The notes below the pieces were generated by a model, which saw only the letters and a program-made list of their open reading frames with translations, had not been told where the DNA came from and did not search any database. DNA of 64,000 nucleotides from Cordylochernes scorpioides (lineage: Eukaryota > Arthropoda > Arachnida > Pseudoscorpiones > Chernetidae), in the NCBI GenBank assembly GCA_030710605.1, contig CP092882.1, positions 16,180,062 to 16,244,061 of the forward strand, given 5' to 3'. The position numbers and the translations under genes were made by a program. Of the stretch, positions 1-10,079 are shown piece by piece (the first letter of the stretch is position 1; every line of letters begins with the position of its first letter).

Positions 1-1
1 A

Positions 2-796
2 ATGAGGATGAGATTAAACAGGATACAACAGTGGAATGAACCTGCAATCAGGTTCGCAGAGGATATCCTTGTACTGTGCAACAAGGTCGACCCCCAAATG
101 GAAGAAGAGACTAAAATAAACTGGGTTATTGGAGGGTTAAAGAAAGAATACTCTTTTGCCCTTCACCTAAACCCTCCTAAAAATACCAATGAACTTCTAG
201 AAATTTGTAAAAAGCTGGATTTGTTCGAAAAGAATTACCAAGAACGTGCAGAAAAATCAAAAGCTCTTTATAATGGACCACGCTCTCCTCGTCCCCATCA
301 TCAAGAGCAATGGAAGAATGCTACGTCGCTCAGAAGACCATATCAGAACACCTCCAAGCCCCAGGCCCCCGCTCCTAGGTACTACCAGAACACCTCCAAG
401 CCCCAGGCCCCCACTCCGAGGTATTACCAGAACAAGCCTCTGCCCCAGGTATCTGCCCCTAGACGATCTTACACTCCCAATCCTGAGCCAAAACCGGTCT
501 ACCCAAGTAAAACATACAATAAGAATCCAAATTCAAATAGGAATAGGACAGAAGACGGGAGACCAATATGTTTCAAGTGTAACAAGCCAGGACACGTAGC
601 GCGGTATTGCAGAGTCAGGTTTGTAAGAATTGTGGAAGAGGACCCCATAGTTACACAAGACAAGGTCGAAGAAGAAATCCGAATGGATAATGGAACTCAG
701 AAGTCGAGACCTCTGCTCTACTCTGACGTAAGTAAAAGCCCGTACTCGAGTATCCCTACAAGGAATAGATATGCTGCATTAGAAGATTTAAACTAA
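2..796 (+). CDS. gag: Ty3/gypsy Gag (5'-truncated by window edge)
   Basis: This is the C-terminal part of a retrotransposon capsid/nucleocapsid polyprotein, which packages element RNA in cytoplasmic particles. The visible 264 residues hold a capsid-like helical region (about 1-85), a proline-rich stretch with near-repeats of SKPQAPxPRYYQN (about 115-150), and one CCHC zinc knuckle, CFKCNKPGHVARYC, at residues 190-203. The reading frame was already open at the left edge, so the first Met is not claimed as the true start. Gag ends at a TAA (794-796) directly behind a slippery heptamer, and Pol continues in the -1 frame. No stops or frameshifts are seen. I am confident of the family and unsure of the N-terminus. 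Confidence 0.85.
   Translation: MRMRLNRIQQWNEPAIRFAEDILVLCNKVDPQMEEETKINWVIGGLKKEYSFALHLNPPKNTNELLEICKKLDLFEKNYQERAEKSKALYNGPRSPRPHHQEQWKNATSLRRPYQNTSKPQAPAPRYYQNTSKPQAPTPRYYQNKPLPQVSAPRRSYTPNPEPKPVYPSKTYNKNPNSNRNRTEDGRPICFKCNKPGHVARYCRVRFVRIVEEDPIVTQDKVEEEIRMDNGTQKSRPLLYSDVSKSPYSSIPTRNRYAALEDLN
787..793 (+). promoter_or_regulatory. -1 ribosomal frameshift heptamer TTTAAAC at gag/pol junction
   Basis: The heptamer reads T TTA AAC in the Gag frame (codons 788-790 and 791-793) and is followed at once by the Gag stop TAA at 794. A -1 slip gives TTT AAA and then CTA AAC in the Pol frame, which stays open from there to 4260. This is the canonical X XXY YYZ arrangement. A downstream stem or pseudoknot was not demonstrated. 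Function is inferred from position and frame. Confidence 0.75.
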
Positions 797-3700
797 ACAT
801 CGCGCCTGAGTCCGTCAATCAAAGCAAGTCGACCATAAATGGAATTAAAAAGTTAGACCCCAAATATAAAATGAACATTAACGTGGATAGAATCGGTATC
901 TGCGAAGCTTTGATTGATACAGGCGCCGATCTTTCAGTGGTCGACCTTAGTACAGCTCTTAACACAGGTCTTGAAATAATAAATCCTGATAAAATGTGCT
1001 CCGGACCCGATGGCAAAGAATTAGATATCGTAGGAAATATTATTTTAAATATAAAATTTGATGACAAAACAATTACACATCAATTTGTGATAATGAGAAC
1101 ACATTTGCGAATATTTATACTTGGACGTGATTTTCTTAAGAAAATGAACGCAAAAATTGATTGTCAGCGTGAAATAATCAAATATGACTTGACAGAAAAT
1201 CGTGACGTAATCAAATATCAACAGAAGAAAATAAAAAGTGCAAAGGATGCCATTATACCAGAACTTTCTATTAAATTGATTAATGCATTTGTAGAAGCAG
1301 AGGATGGCGAATACATCATCGAGGAGAACCATAAAGTGTTTCAAACAAATGGACTTCGACTAGCGAGAAGCTTAATAAATGTTGTGAATAAGGAAACATA
1401 TATCTGGATAACAAACCCTTACCCTCGACCATTAAAAATATTAAAAAACCAAACATTGTGCTTTGGAAGCCAGCCAGCCGAAGTGAATCTTATGGAAGAA
1501 AGTGAACAAAAAGAGCATGAAGAACCCCAATTTCAGATAAACAAAAATTTAGCATATACGGAAAAGGAGCAATTGAAACAAGTTTTGGAAAGGTACGAGG
1601 ATTTGTTTTCGTCGGGATTAGGAAGATCCAACTTAGCGAAACATCGGATCGATACAGAAGGCGCGAAACCGATCAAACACAAGCCGTATAGGGTGAGCGC
1701 GAAAGAGCGAGAAATCATAAAAGAACAAATTGATGAAATGCTCAGAGACGGCATAATTAGACCATCCTCGAGTCCATGGTCCTTCCCTGTAATCTTGGTC
1801 AAGAAGCGAGATGGTAAGTACAGATTTTGCGTTGACTACAGAAAATTGAATGATGTAACAGTGAAGGATGTTTACCCAATTCCCAGAATTGATGAAGTAT
1901 TGGATACACTTCAAGGATCCAAATACTTTTCAGCAATTGACCTTAAATCAGGATATTGGCAAGTAGAGGTTGAGGAGAAAGATAAAGAAAAGACAGCCTT
2001 CACTACAGCACATGGCCTATATGAGTTCAACGTAATGCCCTTTGGTCTATGCAATGCCCCTGCTACATTTGAGAGGAACATGGAAAATATGCTTGGTAAT
2101 CTTAGATGGCAAATTTGCTTATATTATCTAGATGACGTAATCATTTATAGCTCGGATTTTTCAACACATCTCAAAAGAATAGAAGCTGTTTTAAAATGTT
2201 TTCGCGAGGCTAATTTAAAATTGAACAACAAAAAATGCCAATTTGCTTTCGAAGAACTGGAGATTCTTGGCCATATAACTAATCAACATGGTATAAAACC
2301 AGCGGAGCATAATATCAAGGCTATTAGAGATTTTCCTCGGCCCAAAAAGATAAAAGAATTTCAATCATTTTTAGGAATGTGCTCATATTATAGAAAATTT
2401 ATCAAAGGTTTTTCAAAAATTGCCGATCCATTAACCAGTCTTATAAAAAAGAATGTACCTTTTACCTGGACAGAAAATCAAGAGAAAGCATTTCAAACCC
2501 TTAAAGTAGCATTGATAAATCCTCCAATCTTAGGGCACTTTGACCCGAATGCAATTACTTACATTCATACTGACGCATCTAACATCGGCCTGGGTGCAAC
2601 ATTAGTCCAAAAGTTCGGCGATAAAGAAAAAGTTATCTCATATTTAAGTCGAACACTGAGCAAACCTGAGCAAAATTATTCGACTACCGAAAAAGAATGT
2701 CTAGCTGTTGTGTGGTCAATGTCCAAGTTACGACCCTACCTATATGGAAGGCACTTCAAAATCGTAACTGATCATCACGCACTATGCTGGCTTAAGAATC
2801 TGAAAGATCCGACCGGCCGATTAGCACGATGGGCACTGAAGATTCAGGAATATAATTTCGAAATCATACATAAATCGGGTAAAAAACATCTGGACGCTGA
2901 TGGTCTATCTAGAGGACCCTTACCTGAAAACGAATGGGACGAAGATTATGAAAGACTATTTCTGAATCAAATAATAGACGAAAAGGATGATTTTATTGAG
3001 AATATTAAGGAGAACCTTAGTGGAAACAAGCGTTCAATTACACAGAACTTCAAAGAAGAAAATGGGTGTCTCTACAAGAAAAATCCAAATCCTGAAGGTA
3101 GGGCATGGTTGCTGGTAGTGCCAAAGAAGAGAAGGAAGGAAGTCATGAGTGAATACCACAACCATATGCTGAATGGCCATCTGGGCGTCGCCAGAACCAC
3201 TTACCGATTGAAGAATAAATACTATTGGCCTTCCATGTTGAAAGATGTTTCAGAATTTGTAAAGACGTGCCATCTTTGCCAAAGTCGGAAAGGTTCAAAT
3301 CACTTGCCTTCTGGACTTCTACAACCTATTCCCCCAGCTAACTACCCTTTTGAAAGAATCGGAATTGACTTTGTTGGCCCCTTGCCATCAACGAAAAGAA
3401 GAAGGAAGTGGATAATTGTGTTGACTGATTATTATACCAAGTATGCTGAAACAAAGGCAGTATCAGAAGCAACCGTGAAAGAAGTCTCTACATTTTTAAT
3501 CGAACATATTATTTTACGTCACGGGGCCCCAAGATTTCTTATTAGCGATAGAGGTTCACAATTCACTAGCAATTTGATGAAGGAGGTAATGAAAATGTGC
3601 AAAGTGAAACACTGCTTCACAACGAGCTACCACCCCCAGACTAACGGACCCACGGAACGGCTAAATAGAACTTTAATCAATATGATCAGCATGTATGTGA

Positions 3701-4260
3701 ACACAGACCAAAAGAACTGGGATGAAATCCTCCCTTTTATCACCCACGCGTATAATACCACGATTCAAGAAACCACAGGCTACTCTCCATTTTTCCTGTT
3801 GTTTGGAAGGGAACCCATGTCCCTCTTAGACGACGAGAATATCCCAACGGACAGTAACATGGACGATTACGACGAATATATAGAAAACTACTTAGATAAA
3901 ATAGCAAGGATGAGACAGGTATTCATTAACAACACAGAGAAGACTCAGGAAAGAATGAAAAGAAACTATGACAAAAAACACAATGAGAAAATCTATGAAC
4001 CAGGACATTTAGTGGCAGTTTGGACACCAGTCAGGAAAATCGGAAAATGCGAAAAACTATTGAGAAAATATTTTGGCCCATATCGAATATTAAAGAAGCT
4101 GTCTAACGTAAATTACTTAATTGAGCCGAAAGATAATCCTGGCCAAGACCCATTGATTGTCCATGTCTCAAGACTCAAACCCTATTTTGAGAGAATTGAT
4201 GAGGTAACTCACGAGGACGTGACGACCTCTGGAGAGGGGGAAGTGTTACATCATGATTAA
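793..4260 (+). CDS. pol: Ty3/gypsy Pol polyprotein (protease-RT-RNase H-integrase), intact
   Basis: Pol copies element RNA to DNA and inserts it in the genome. It is probably translated by -1 frameshift from Gag rather than from the first Met at 871, because its frame is open back to the slippery site. Numbering from that Met, the protease motif DTGA is at 16-19, the RT catalytic YLDD at 419-422 and an RNase H Asp (HTDAS) at 568. The integrase has an HHCC zinc region ending CHLCQSRK, then D833, D893 and E929, which gives D-x59-D-x35-E spacing. All catalytic residues are present and no stop interrupts 1,156 codons, so the copy looks recently active. No envelope ORF follows. The coding end overlaps the polypurine tract and the LTR start. 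Confidence 0.92.
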   Translation, partial: LNIAPESVNQSKSTINGIKKLDPKYKMNINVDRIGICEALIDTGADLSVVDLSTALNTGLEIINPDKMCSGPDGKELDIVGNIILNIKFDDKTITHQFVIMRTHLRIFILGRDFLKKMNAKIDCQREIIKYDLTENRDVIKYQQKKIKSAKDAIIPELSIKLINAFVEAEDGEYIIEENHKVFQTNGLRLARSLINVVNKETYIWITNPYPRPLKILKNQTLCFGSQPAEVNLMEESEQKEHEEPQFQINKNLAYTEKEQLKQVLERYEDLFSSGLGRSNLAKHRIDTEGAKPIKHKPYRVSAKEREIIKEQIDEMLRDGIIRPSSSPWSFPVILVKKRDGKYRFCVDYRKLNDVTVKDVYPIPRIDEVLDTLQGSKYFSAIDLKSGYWQVEVEEKDKEKTAFTTAHGLYEFNVMPFGLCNAPATFERNMENMLGNLRWQICLYYLDDVIIYSSDFSTHLKRIEAVLKCFREANLKLNNKKCQFAFEELEILGHITNQHGIKPAEHNIKAIRDFPRPKKIKEFQSFLGMCSYYRKFIKGFSKIADPLTSLIKKNVPFTWTENQEKAFQTLKVALINPPILGHFDPNAITYIHTDASNIGLGATLVQKFGDKEKVISYLSRTLSKPEQNYSTTEKECLAVVWSMSKLRPYLYGRHFKIVTDHHALCWLKNLKDPTGRLARWALKIQEYNFEIIHKSGKKHLDADGLSRGPLPENEWDEDYERLFLNQIIDEKDDFIENIKENLSGNKRSITQNFKEENGCLYKKNPNPEGRAWLLVVPKKRRKEVMSEYHNHMLNGHLGVARTTYRLKNKYYWPSMLKDVSEFVKTCHLCQSRKGSNHLPSGLLQPIPPANYPFERIGIDFVGPLPSTKRRRKWIIVLTDYYTKYAETKAVSEATVKEVSTFLIEHIILRHGAPRFLISDRGSQFTSNLMKEVMKMCKVKHCFTTSYHPQTNGPTERLNRTLINMISMYVNTDQKNWDEILPFITHAYNTTIQETTGYSPFFLLFGREPMSLLDDENIPTDSNMDDYDEYIENYLDKIARMRQVFINNTEKTQERMKRNYDKKHNEKIYEPGHLVAVWTPVRKIGKCEKLLRKYFGPYRILKKLSNVNYLIEPKDNPGQDPLIVHVSRLKPYFERIDEVTHEDVTTSGEGEVLHHD
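4231..4243 (+). other. Polypurine tract of the gypsy element
   Basis: The run GGAGAGGGGGAAG sits directly before TGTTACA, the expected layout of a plus-strand DNA primer site at the 3' LTR border. It lies inside the last codons of pol, as in compact gypsy elements. Confidence 0.7.
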
Positions 4261-4446
4261 TGGCGTATTTATTATATTATTTTTAATATATTTGAAATTT
4301 AAATTATATATTTATTTATTTTTATATTCTATGATATTTATTTAAAACAGATTATTTTTAGATTATCATCATTTGTATTTAGGTACACTGTGACTTCACT
4401 GCTCTCATTGATGTGAGAAAAGAAATAAATGATTCTGGTGGCTACA
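4244..4446 (+). repeat. 3' LTR of the gypsy element (right border uncertain)
   Basis: The LTR starts with TGTTACA behind the polypurine tract and is very AT-rich. Its right border lies near 4435-4446: either GATTC followed by a TGG-type primer site (TGGTGGCTACA), or the end of GGCTACA. I could not settle this because the 5' LTR lies outside the window. What follows is a new gag start rather than host DNA. Confidence 0.55.
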
Positions 4447-4489
4447 TAAAGTAGACTTATCTCATTATTCCCTTTTATAAATTTGTAGG

Positions 4490-4574
4490 ATGGTTGAAAC
4501 ACGCTCTGGTAAGATGCAAGACCCAGCACAGGAGAGAATCAAGGCTGAAGAGTCTGCCAAGCCGCAACCTGGTG

Positions 4575-4578
<4 letters not shown>
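4490..4578 (+). pseudogene. Second gag 5' fragment downstream of the LTR
   Basis: An ATG at 4490 opens a frame beginning MVETRSGKMQDP, the sort of N-terminus seen in arthropod gypsy Gag proteins. It runs about 30 codons and is broken by the TA microsatellite at about 4579-4608. Its position after an LTR gives the order pol-LTR-gag, so this is either a tandem element sharing one LTR or a circular-form insertion. Identity rests on the short N-terminus and context. Confidence 0.4.
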
Positions 4579-4610
<32 letters not shown>

Positions 4611-4614
<4 letters not shown>

Positions 4615-4961
4615 ATATGATCCTGTCGACTCTTCTGTGATATGATCCTGTCGACTTTCAATGTGGCAATATAGTGATAATAATGTGGGGAGAGAGAAAT
4701 AAGGAAACCACAAGTTTGGAAGAGAAATTCCAGGCAACCAGCGAGAGAGGGGGAGCGCGAGGGGATGTCACTGCTGAACGACCGTTCGTGTCGCACACCA
4801 CCCCCCAACTGTCCAAAAATAGTCCTGAGGTTCTACGAAAATGGGCCCCTTGGAATGTGACTGATATATAAAGTGACCGGCCTTTACATCCTTCTCTCTA
4901 CGTCTCTCTCTGGTCGACTGTAGATTTACTTTATTATTCCTGGAAGGGCAATATTATGACA
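4611..4961 (+). repeat. Solo LTR of a second LTR-element family
   Basis: This segment starts TGTGATATGATCC (the first 21 bases are tandemly doubled), ends ATTATGACA, and is flanked on both sides by TA repeats. It carries a TATA-like box (TGATATATAAAGTG at about 4860) and a pyrimidine-rich leader, as LTR promoters do. A diverged relative lies at 38888-39165 and shares the block around CGnTCGTGTnGCACAC and AGTCCTGAGGT. No internal domain is attached to either copy. Confidence 0.5.
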
Positions 4962-5007
4962 TATATATATATATATATATATTTAATTAAAAAGTCATAT
5001 ATTGGAT

Positions 5008-5072
5008 CAAAAAATTATTTATTCTACCAATATTTCACCTGGCTGAACGCCAACCTTTATCAAGGTGTTATA
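5008..5072 (-). repeat. Possible Penelope-like 3' end with decayed hammerhead-like core
   Basis: On the minus strand the order is CTTGATAAAGG, a short stem region TTGGC/GTTCAGCC, then TGAAATATTGG. This resembles the CTGATGA-stem-GAAA order of Penelope-type hammerheads but has substitutions in the core, so it would not be active. The assignment is tentative. Confidence 0.25.
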
Positions 5073-5104
5073 ACATTTTAAAGTGTGTCAACAACATATA
5101 TATA

Positions 5105-6407
5105 CAGGGTGTACCAGGTAAATTGGGAATTTCAACAATGGTATTTTAAATGAAATTTTTTGCAAGTAAAAATTAAAATATCCGAATGAAATTTGACACA
5201 GTAGTAGATAAAAGGATATAGTTTTTATTTACTCAATGTTGTTTCCATTATTAGCTACAACAGTCTCGAGGCGAGTGCGGAATGAAGCACAGGCCTTGGC
5301 GACGATGACCTTGTCCATTTGGGTCATCAACGTGTGAACTGCTTTCTTGACAGACTGGATGGTGGTATGAGGAGCTTTGTTGACATCTCTCTCAACAACG
5401 CCCCATACATAGTAGTCGAGGGGATTGCAATCTGGAGAATTAGGGGGCCAAATATCAGGACCCCAGTGACTAGGGACGTTAAGTGTCAGCCACGATTGTG
5501 TCTTTTTTGCCTTAGGGGCTGGAGCTGAGTCCTGTTGGAAGATATACTTCCTTCCTGCGGCCACCATGTCCATCCAAGGCTTCACAACGGTCTCCAGAAC
5601 ATTGATGTAGGTGTCAGCGTTCATCCTAAGGCCCTTCTCAAAGAAATGGAGAGGCATGACATCACCTTCACTGCTGATAACGCCAAGGACCATTACGGAG
5701 GCAGGAAATTTCGTGTGCATCACGACAGGTATCTCTGAGGGGTCTTTACAGATCCAGCGATCATTCCTGGGATTTACCTTTTGGTCCACGTCAAAGTTCT
5801 TTTCGTTAAAGAAGAACCTTAGCATGCTAAAAGAGTCGTGTTTCAGGTTGTTGAGGAGGGCAGCAGCCTTTCCTTTTTTGTTATTCTTCATATTCTCAGT
5901 CAGCAACTGACCTTTCCGAAGAGCATAAGACTTGAGACCAAGGTCCTCATGGATAGTTCTGACAATTGTCATAGAGCCAACGTCCATTTCCTTGGCTATG
6001 GCCCTCATGCTCTTCCCAGGGTTTCCATCAATCTTCTCCTTGACATTTTTGACAAATTCTTCGCCTCTTACCCTGTCCGATCGACGCGAGTGCTTTTTCC
6101 TTATAGCTATCCCCTCTTTGTTACTGTCGGCCTCATCAAACTGCTTCTTGACACGATAAATAGTGGTTTTGGGCAACTTAAGAAAATCCACTATCTCTTT
6201 GGGGCTCCTTCCGGCGCGCAGAGCAACGATGATGGCAGCTCGATTTTCAAATTCTCGGTTACTCTTCATCAGTACACTGCGCACACATGTACTGTTGCAT
6301 TTTACATGAATATGGCTACGTAATGAAAAAAAAACAAGTTTTTAAACTCAAGTAGTTTTTGTTTTATGGACTGTCAAAGTTAGTCCCAATTTACCTGGTA
6401 CACCCGG
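5105..6407 (-). mobile_element. maT-type Tc1/mariner transposon, complete with TIRs and TA duplication
   Basis: Inverted ends CAGGGTGTACCAGGTAAATT (left) and its complement with CCGG at the tip (right) bound a 1,303-bp element flanked by TA on both sides (5103-5104 and 6408-6409). One transposase gene fills it on the minus strand. The intact ends suggest it could still be mobilised in trans. Confidence 0.9.
5229..6284 (-). CDS. maT-like (DD37D) transposase with first catalytic Asp changed to Asn
   Basis: A 351-residue cut-and-paste transposase of the IS630/Tc1/mariner superfamily. The N-terminal half holds two helix-turn-helix regions (about 10-60 and 90-130) that bind the TIRs. The catalytic core shows FFNEKNFDVD, where the family has DEK: residue 160 is AAC (Asn) instead of GAC (Asp), at 5805-5807. 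The second Asp is in QQDSAP. The third is in NPLDYYVWG, 37 residues further on, which is the DD37D spacing of maT elements. The frame is otherwise open from start to stop, so this looks like a single recent inactivating transition. A domesticated DNA-binding role is possible but not supported, because the TIRs are still in place. Confidence 0.85.
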   Translation of the reverse strand: MRSVLMKSNREFENRAAIIVALRAGRSPKEIVDFLKLPKTTIYRVKKQFDEADSNKEGIAIRKKHSRRSDRVRGEEFVKNVKEKIDGNPGKSMRAIAKEMDVGSMTIVRTIHEDLGLKSYALRKGQLLTENMKNNKKGKAAALLNNLKHDSFSMLRFFFNEKNFDVDQKVNPRNDRWICKDPSEIPVVMHTKFPASVMVLGVISSEGDVMPLHFFEKGLRMNADTYINVLETVVKPWMDMVAAGRKYIFQQDSAPAPKAKKTQSWLTLNVPSHWGPDIWPPNSPDCNPLDYYVWGVVERDVNKAPHTTIQSVKKAVHTLMTQMDKVIVAKACASFRTRLETVVANNGNNIE

Positions 6408-7526
6408 TATATATATATGCACCTTATCCCAGTACAATATCACATTTGTACTATTTTTTTCATATAAAAAAATATATATATATATATAGTTTTTAGGTAA
6501 TAAAAAGGCATTTACAAATATAAATTCATAATATGTTAAAGATAATTACTTAGAAACCTGATAATGAAACATAAATTTAACAAAAATAAACTTTTTGAAA
6601 ACTTTATTTTATTATATTGTGAGATGGATTAGCAGCAAGATTGCTTTGTGTTGAGAATTGGGGCACTTGAGGTGCATGCGAGCGAGAGGCGTGTGTGTGA
6701 CACGAAGGGCTAAATTAACAACTTACAATATTTAGATTTAGTTCCTATTTATAGAGATATTTGTAACCCAGGTTCCGTTTTTGCTCGCGTCCTGTTTTGA
6801 TTGCTGAGTTGAACCAGTTGACCAGAAATTTTCAAGCTGAGGTTGAGTCTGGGAGACTGGCAAGAGATCTAGAATTGAGGTCAGTTTCTATTCATAAGAG
6901 ATTAAAAATGTGGCTGAAACTTACCTCATAATTTAGGGTAGCACACCGTCGAGATGAAACGACTCTTGGAATATAACTCTGAACAGAAATCACCCAGTAG
7001 GATTCTTTGTCTGAACACCATGATAGCTAGGTTATAATGTGGCTCTGCTATGTGAACTACGCTGATCACTTTAATTTTAAAAGTGGATGAAGATTAAAGG
7101 CAAAGATACAGGTTTTAAGGTTATATATTTCTTTGTGGAATATATATATATATAATTTTGCCAGGAGGAAATTGACCTAAAGAGACAAGGTTCGCCTCTC
7201 CCGTCAAAATAGACGTCTAAAACCAGACGCCATCTTTTGACCGTCGCCGCAACTAGCGGCCTCGGGTCGGTGACAAAGCCAAAACATCAGCTTTGGCAAA
7301 CTGAAAAGCGTCCATCTAGAGACCATGGTTTCAGGCTAATATCCCTCGTCAGTCTAGAGCGGAATTTATTATATGATATCCACACGGGATCTAATGGAAT
7401 CTTGACAATCTGCCAAAGAAGTGTTTACTGGCAAAGTGGCTGGGCCATATCTATGGCTAAAATATAGATGGAAATTTTGCCGGGAGAAAATTGATCTAAA
7501 GAGACAAGGGTCGCCTTATATATATA
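6408..7526. other. No gene seen; AT-rich with one direct repeat
   Basis: No convincing coding frame, RNA or element end was found. A diverged 43-bp direct repeat lies at 7155-7197 and 7474-7516, both containing CTAAAGAGACAAGG and both next to TATA tracts. Confidence 0.5.
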
Positions 7527-7943
7527 CAGGGTGATCCAAAAGTCCCGCACAACTTTAAAAATTAATAACTCCGCGAATATTTGCGCTAGAGAAATGCGGT
7601 AAACACCATTGTGTTCAGGATGCAATGGGAATTTTTATGGCAAATAATAAAAAATCGAAATTGATTTTAGTTACAACTTTATTCGCTAGATGGCGTTCTA
7701 CCAGAATCAGAGATTCAGCGGCCAAATTGTTTGATAAATTGAAAAATATAAATGAACGACACGTTTTTTTCCTTTTTGAATACCAGGAAAGAACCCTAAT
7801 AATATCAAATGATAAATTAATAAAACACCATTTCGCCAAAAGTTAGAAGAAATGGTTGACGATTTTTAAATACAATCTGAGATATGTAAAATAGGTATAT
7901 GCAAATTAAAACATGTAGCAAAAAATATTTATATTTTAGATGG
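7527..7943 (+). repeat. Left inverted copy of the CAGGGTGATCC terminal repeat
   Basis: The repeat begins CAGGGTGATCCAAAAGTCC behind TA and matches, in inverse, 18307-18731 for about 0.42 kb. A 73-residue frame (7625-7846) is conserved in both copies but matches no family I know. It may be non-coding. The outer ends of both copies abut TA, as for a Tc1/mariner-type insertion. The copies are either the two long TIRs of one element or two separate MITEs. Confidence 0.7.
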
Positions 7944-8640
7944 AGTTTTGTGAAATAAATTGAATGTTTGAAAATAACTACTGATATCAATACACTATTT
8001 TTGAAATGTTAATATAGTACCAAAAATTATGATGGCACTACTAATAGGATTTCGTGCTATAAGGAATGTATAGTTTCTTGACTAATTGTCGACACTTGAC
8101 TATTTAACTGGATATTTGTCATGATCCAAAAATGAAATATAGAGGGGAGTGACAAAATATATTTTTCGTACTTTATTCCAAATATCCTATGGGTTTGTCA
8201 AATGTTATCATTGTTTATTATACTGTACATAATTTTGAAAATGTATCCCCTAAAAAAAATCATTTTTAAATCGACCTTTTGCGTTGAAAAACGTGGTAGT
8301 AAAATCATTTTGAATTATTTTCTGCGCAAAACATCTATAGTTGGGGTGGGGGGGGGATACAGAGATTATTCCTAATGCTATTTCTTCTAATGAGCGAAAA
8401 GCGATAAACTAAACATAAGGGGTAAAATTGTGTATACCAGTGTTATTCGAGAAGTTATAACACTTTGGCCTGTACGACATAATATAAAATGTGGGCAAAT
8501 GACAAACAAAAAAAATATTGTTTACAGAAAAAAAAAAGAGTCAAGATGTGAGGACAGCATTTATTATTCCCATAACCCAAAACAAAGAGCTGCAAAATAT
8601 AACACATAAGGTAACTGCCTTCTCTCTTGTATTAGGTCAC
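7944..8640. other. No gene seen
   Basis: AT-rich sequence with a G-run near 8344-8356. No coding frame or known repeat was recognised. It lies between the left inverted repeat and the end of the transposase relic. Confidence 0.5.
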
Positions 8641-9837
8641 AATCCTTGCTCAATGTGGCGCCCTTCATTCTCAAACACCGCCTGCAGACGATAGATGACA
8701 GAATGGTCACAATTAAATAGTTGAAATTTATAAAACGTGCCATCTGATAGAAGCCTTCAACATGGCCAATGTGGTAGGCCGGCATCGATAAAAACGCGAC
8801 TCAATGTACCCCCATAACCGAAATTGTAAGGCGTCAAGTCTGGTGATATTGGGGGCCACTGGTATATAAAGTGGCGACTTATCAACGAATTTCACCGAAT
8901 GTATACTTCAGCAATTGTTTGGCACCGCGGGAGATATGAGGAGGTCCTCCATCTTGCATGAATGTTATTTCGCTTAGTGCTTGTCTGTCCTGCAATATGG
9001 GAATAACCTTTTCTCTCAAAAATTGAACATAACGTTCACCAGTTACAAAAACGGTTTTAAAGGTTCTTCCATTGATTTTTTCAAATAAAAATGGCCCAAT
9101 AATAAGAGAAGTGAACCCACACAAAACTGTAACTCTGTGCTGATGAAGTGGTATTTCAGTAAAAATCCTAGGGTTTTCTGTTGCCAAAATGAGGCAGTTT
9201 TGAATGTTAAATTCTCCCTTTAGAGAGATAAAAGTGAGCATCATCTGTTCTTAGAACATTTGACAGCCAGTTTTCATCAATATCAATTTGCCGAAAAACC
9301 CATGCAGCGAATTCTTGACGCTTCTCAAAATCGCTGACATTCAACTCGTGAAAACTTTGAATTTTGTTAGGATATTTTTATAGAAAATTTCTAAATGTGT
9401 CTTCTCTCCAAACTGTTCCATACGAAATCCCCGTTTGTCGAGAAACTTGTCTAGCACTTACTTCTCCATACGTGGATAACGTTGCATTCTGCAAAACCGT
9501 AACAGCCACTGACTCTTCCACTCCGAGGTTTTGCTTCCAGAGATCCAGTTTCCTCAAAACTTTTAATCAATCGCATTAGAGAGTAGCAACTCATTGGTCC
9601 TTTACCGCTTCGAATATCTTTAAAGGAACGAAACGCTCGTAAAGCTTCAGTGGCTGATTCTGAATCACAATTTAAAAAATTCATCAAGAGTGCTTTATCC
9701 TGTAGTGACGGCATTCCAGGGGGAAGGGGAGAATTCCGACCACACCTCCTTGCGGTCCCCCCTGGACCCTTGGAATATTTGACCAAATTCTGGTTCGTTT
9801 CCAAGAAGACTAACGTTGCAACGGCACCCATTTGCAA
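8641..9837 (-). pseudogene. Decayed Tc1/mariner-superfamily transposase
   Basis: Pieces in different frames line up in the correct order on the minus strand. The N-terminal helix-turn-helix part contains ATEALRAFRSFKDIR and FEETGSLEAKPRSGR (about 9480-9700). The core contains CGFTSLIIGPFLFE and ITFMQDGGPPH (about 8900-9160), then SPDLTPYNF (about 8825-8855). The C-terminus contains VFENEGRHIEQGL (about 8641-8680). Frameshifts separate the pieces, and the expected third Asp is Asn in TPYNF, so it cannot be active. It may be the gene of the element bounded by the 7527/18731 inverted repeats, later split by nested insertions. Confidence 0.75.
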
Positions 9838-10079
9838 ATGAAGAGCAAAACTGATATCTCCAGTAATGCTACCGCGTCCGGGGTAACCGCCGCGTCAGGA
9901 GCTGCAGCTTGAGCTCATGATGAGAAATCTACTACGAGGACACAATTCAATCTACTACAACTCAATAAAAATGGTACCCAGAGGAAAATAAAGAGCTGAC
10001 TTGTCTTCTCTGTGACAACAATGTACATATTAATTGTCCTCAGGAGACAAAATTGAATCAGAATCTGAGATTCAATATC

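Noticed and set aside
4244-4961. One long LTR covering 4244-4961
   Set aside because: A gag-like start at 4490 and a separate set of TG...CA borders at 4611-4961 argue for two different units.
5319-6323. Plus-strand frames opposite the maT transposase
   Set aside because: Shadows of the minus-strand transposase gene, which carries all the recognisable motifs.
7625-7846. 73-codon frame conserved in both inverted repeats as a small gene
   Set aside because: Both copies are recent duplicates, so conservation alone is not evidence of coding. No family is recognised. Kept only as a note in the repeat entries.
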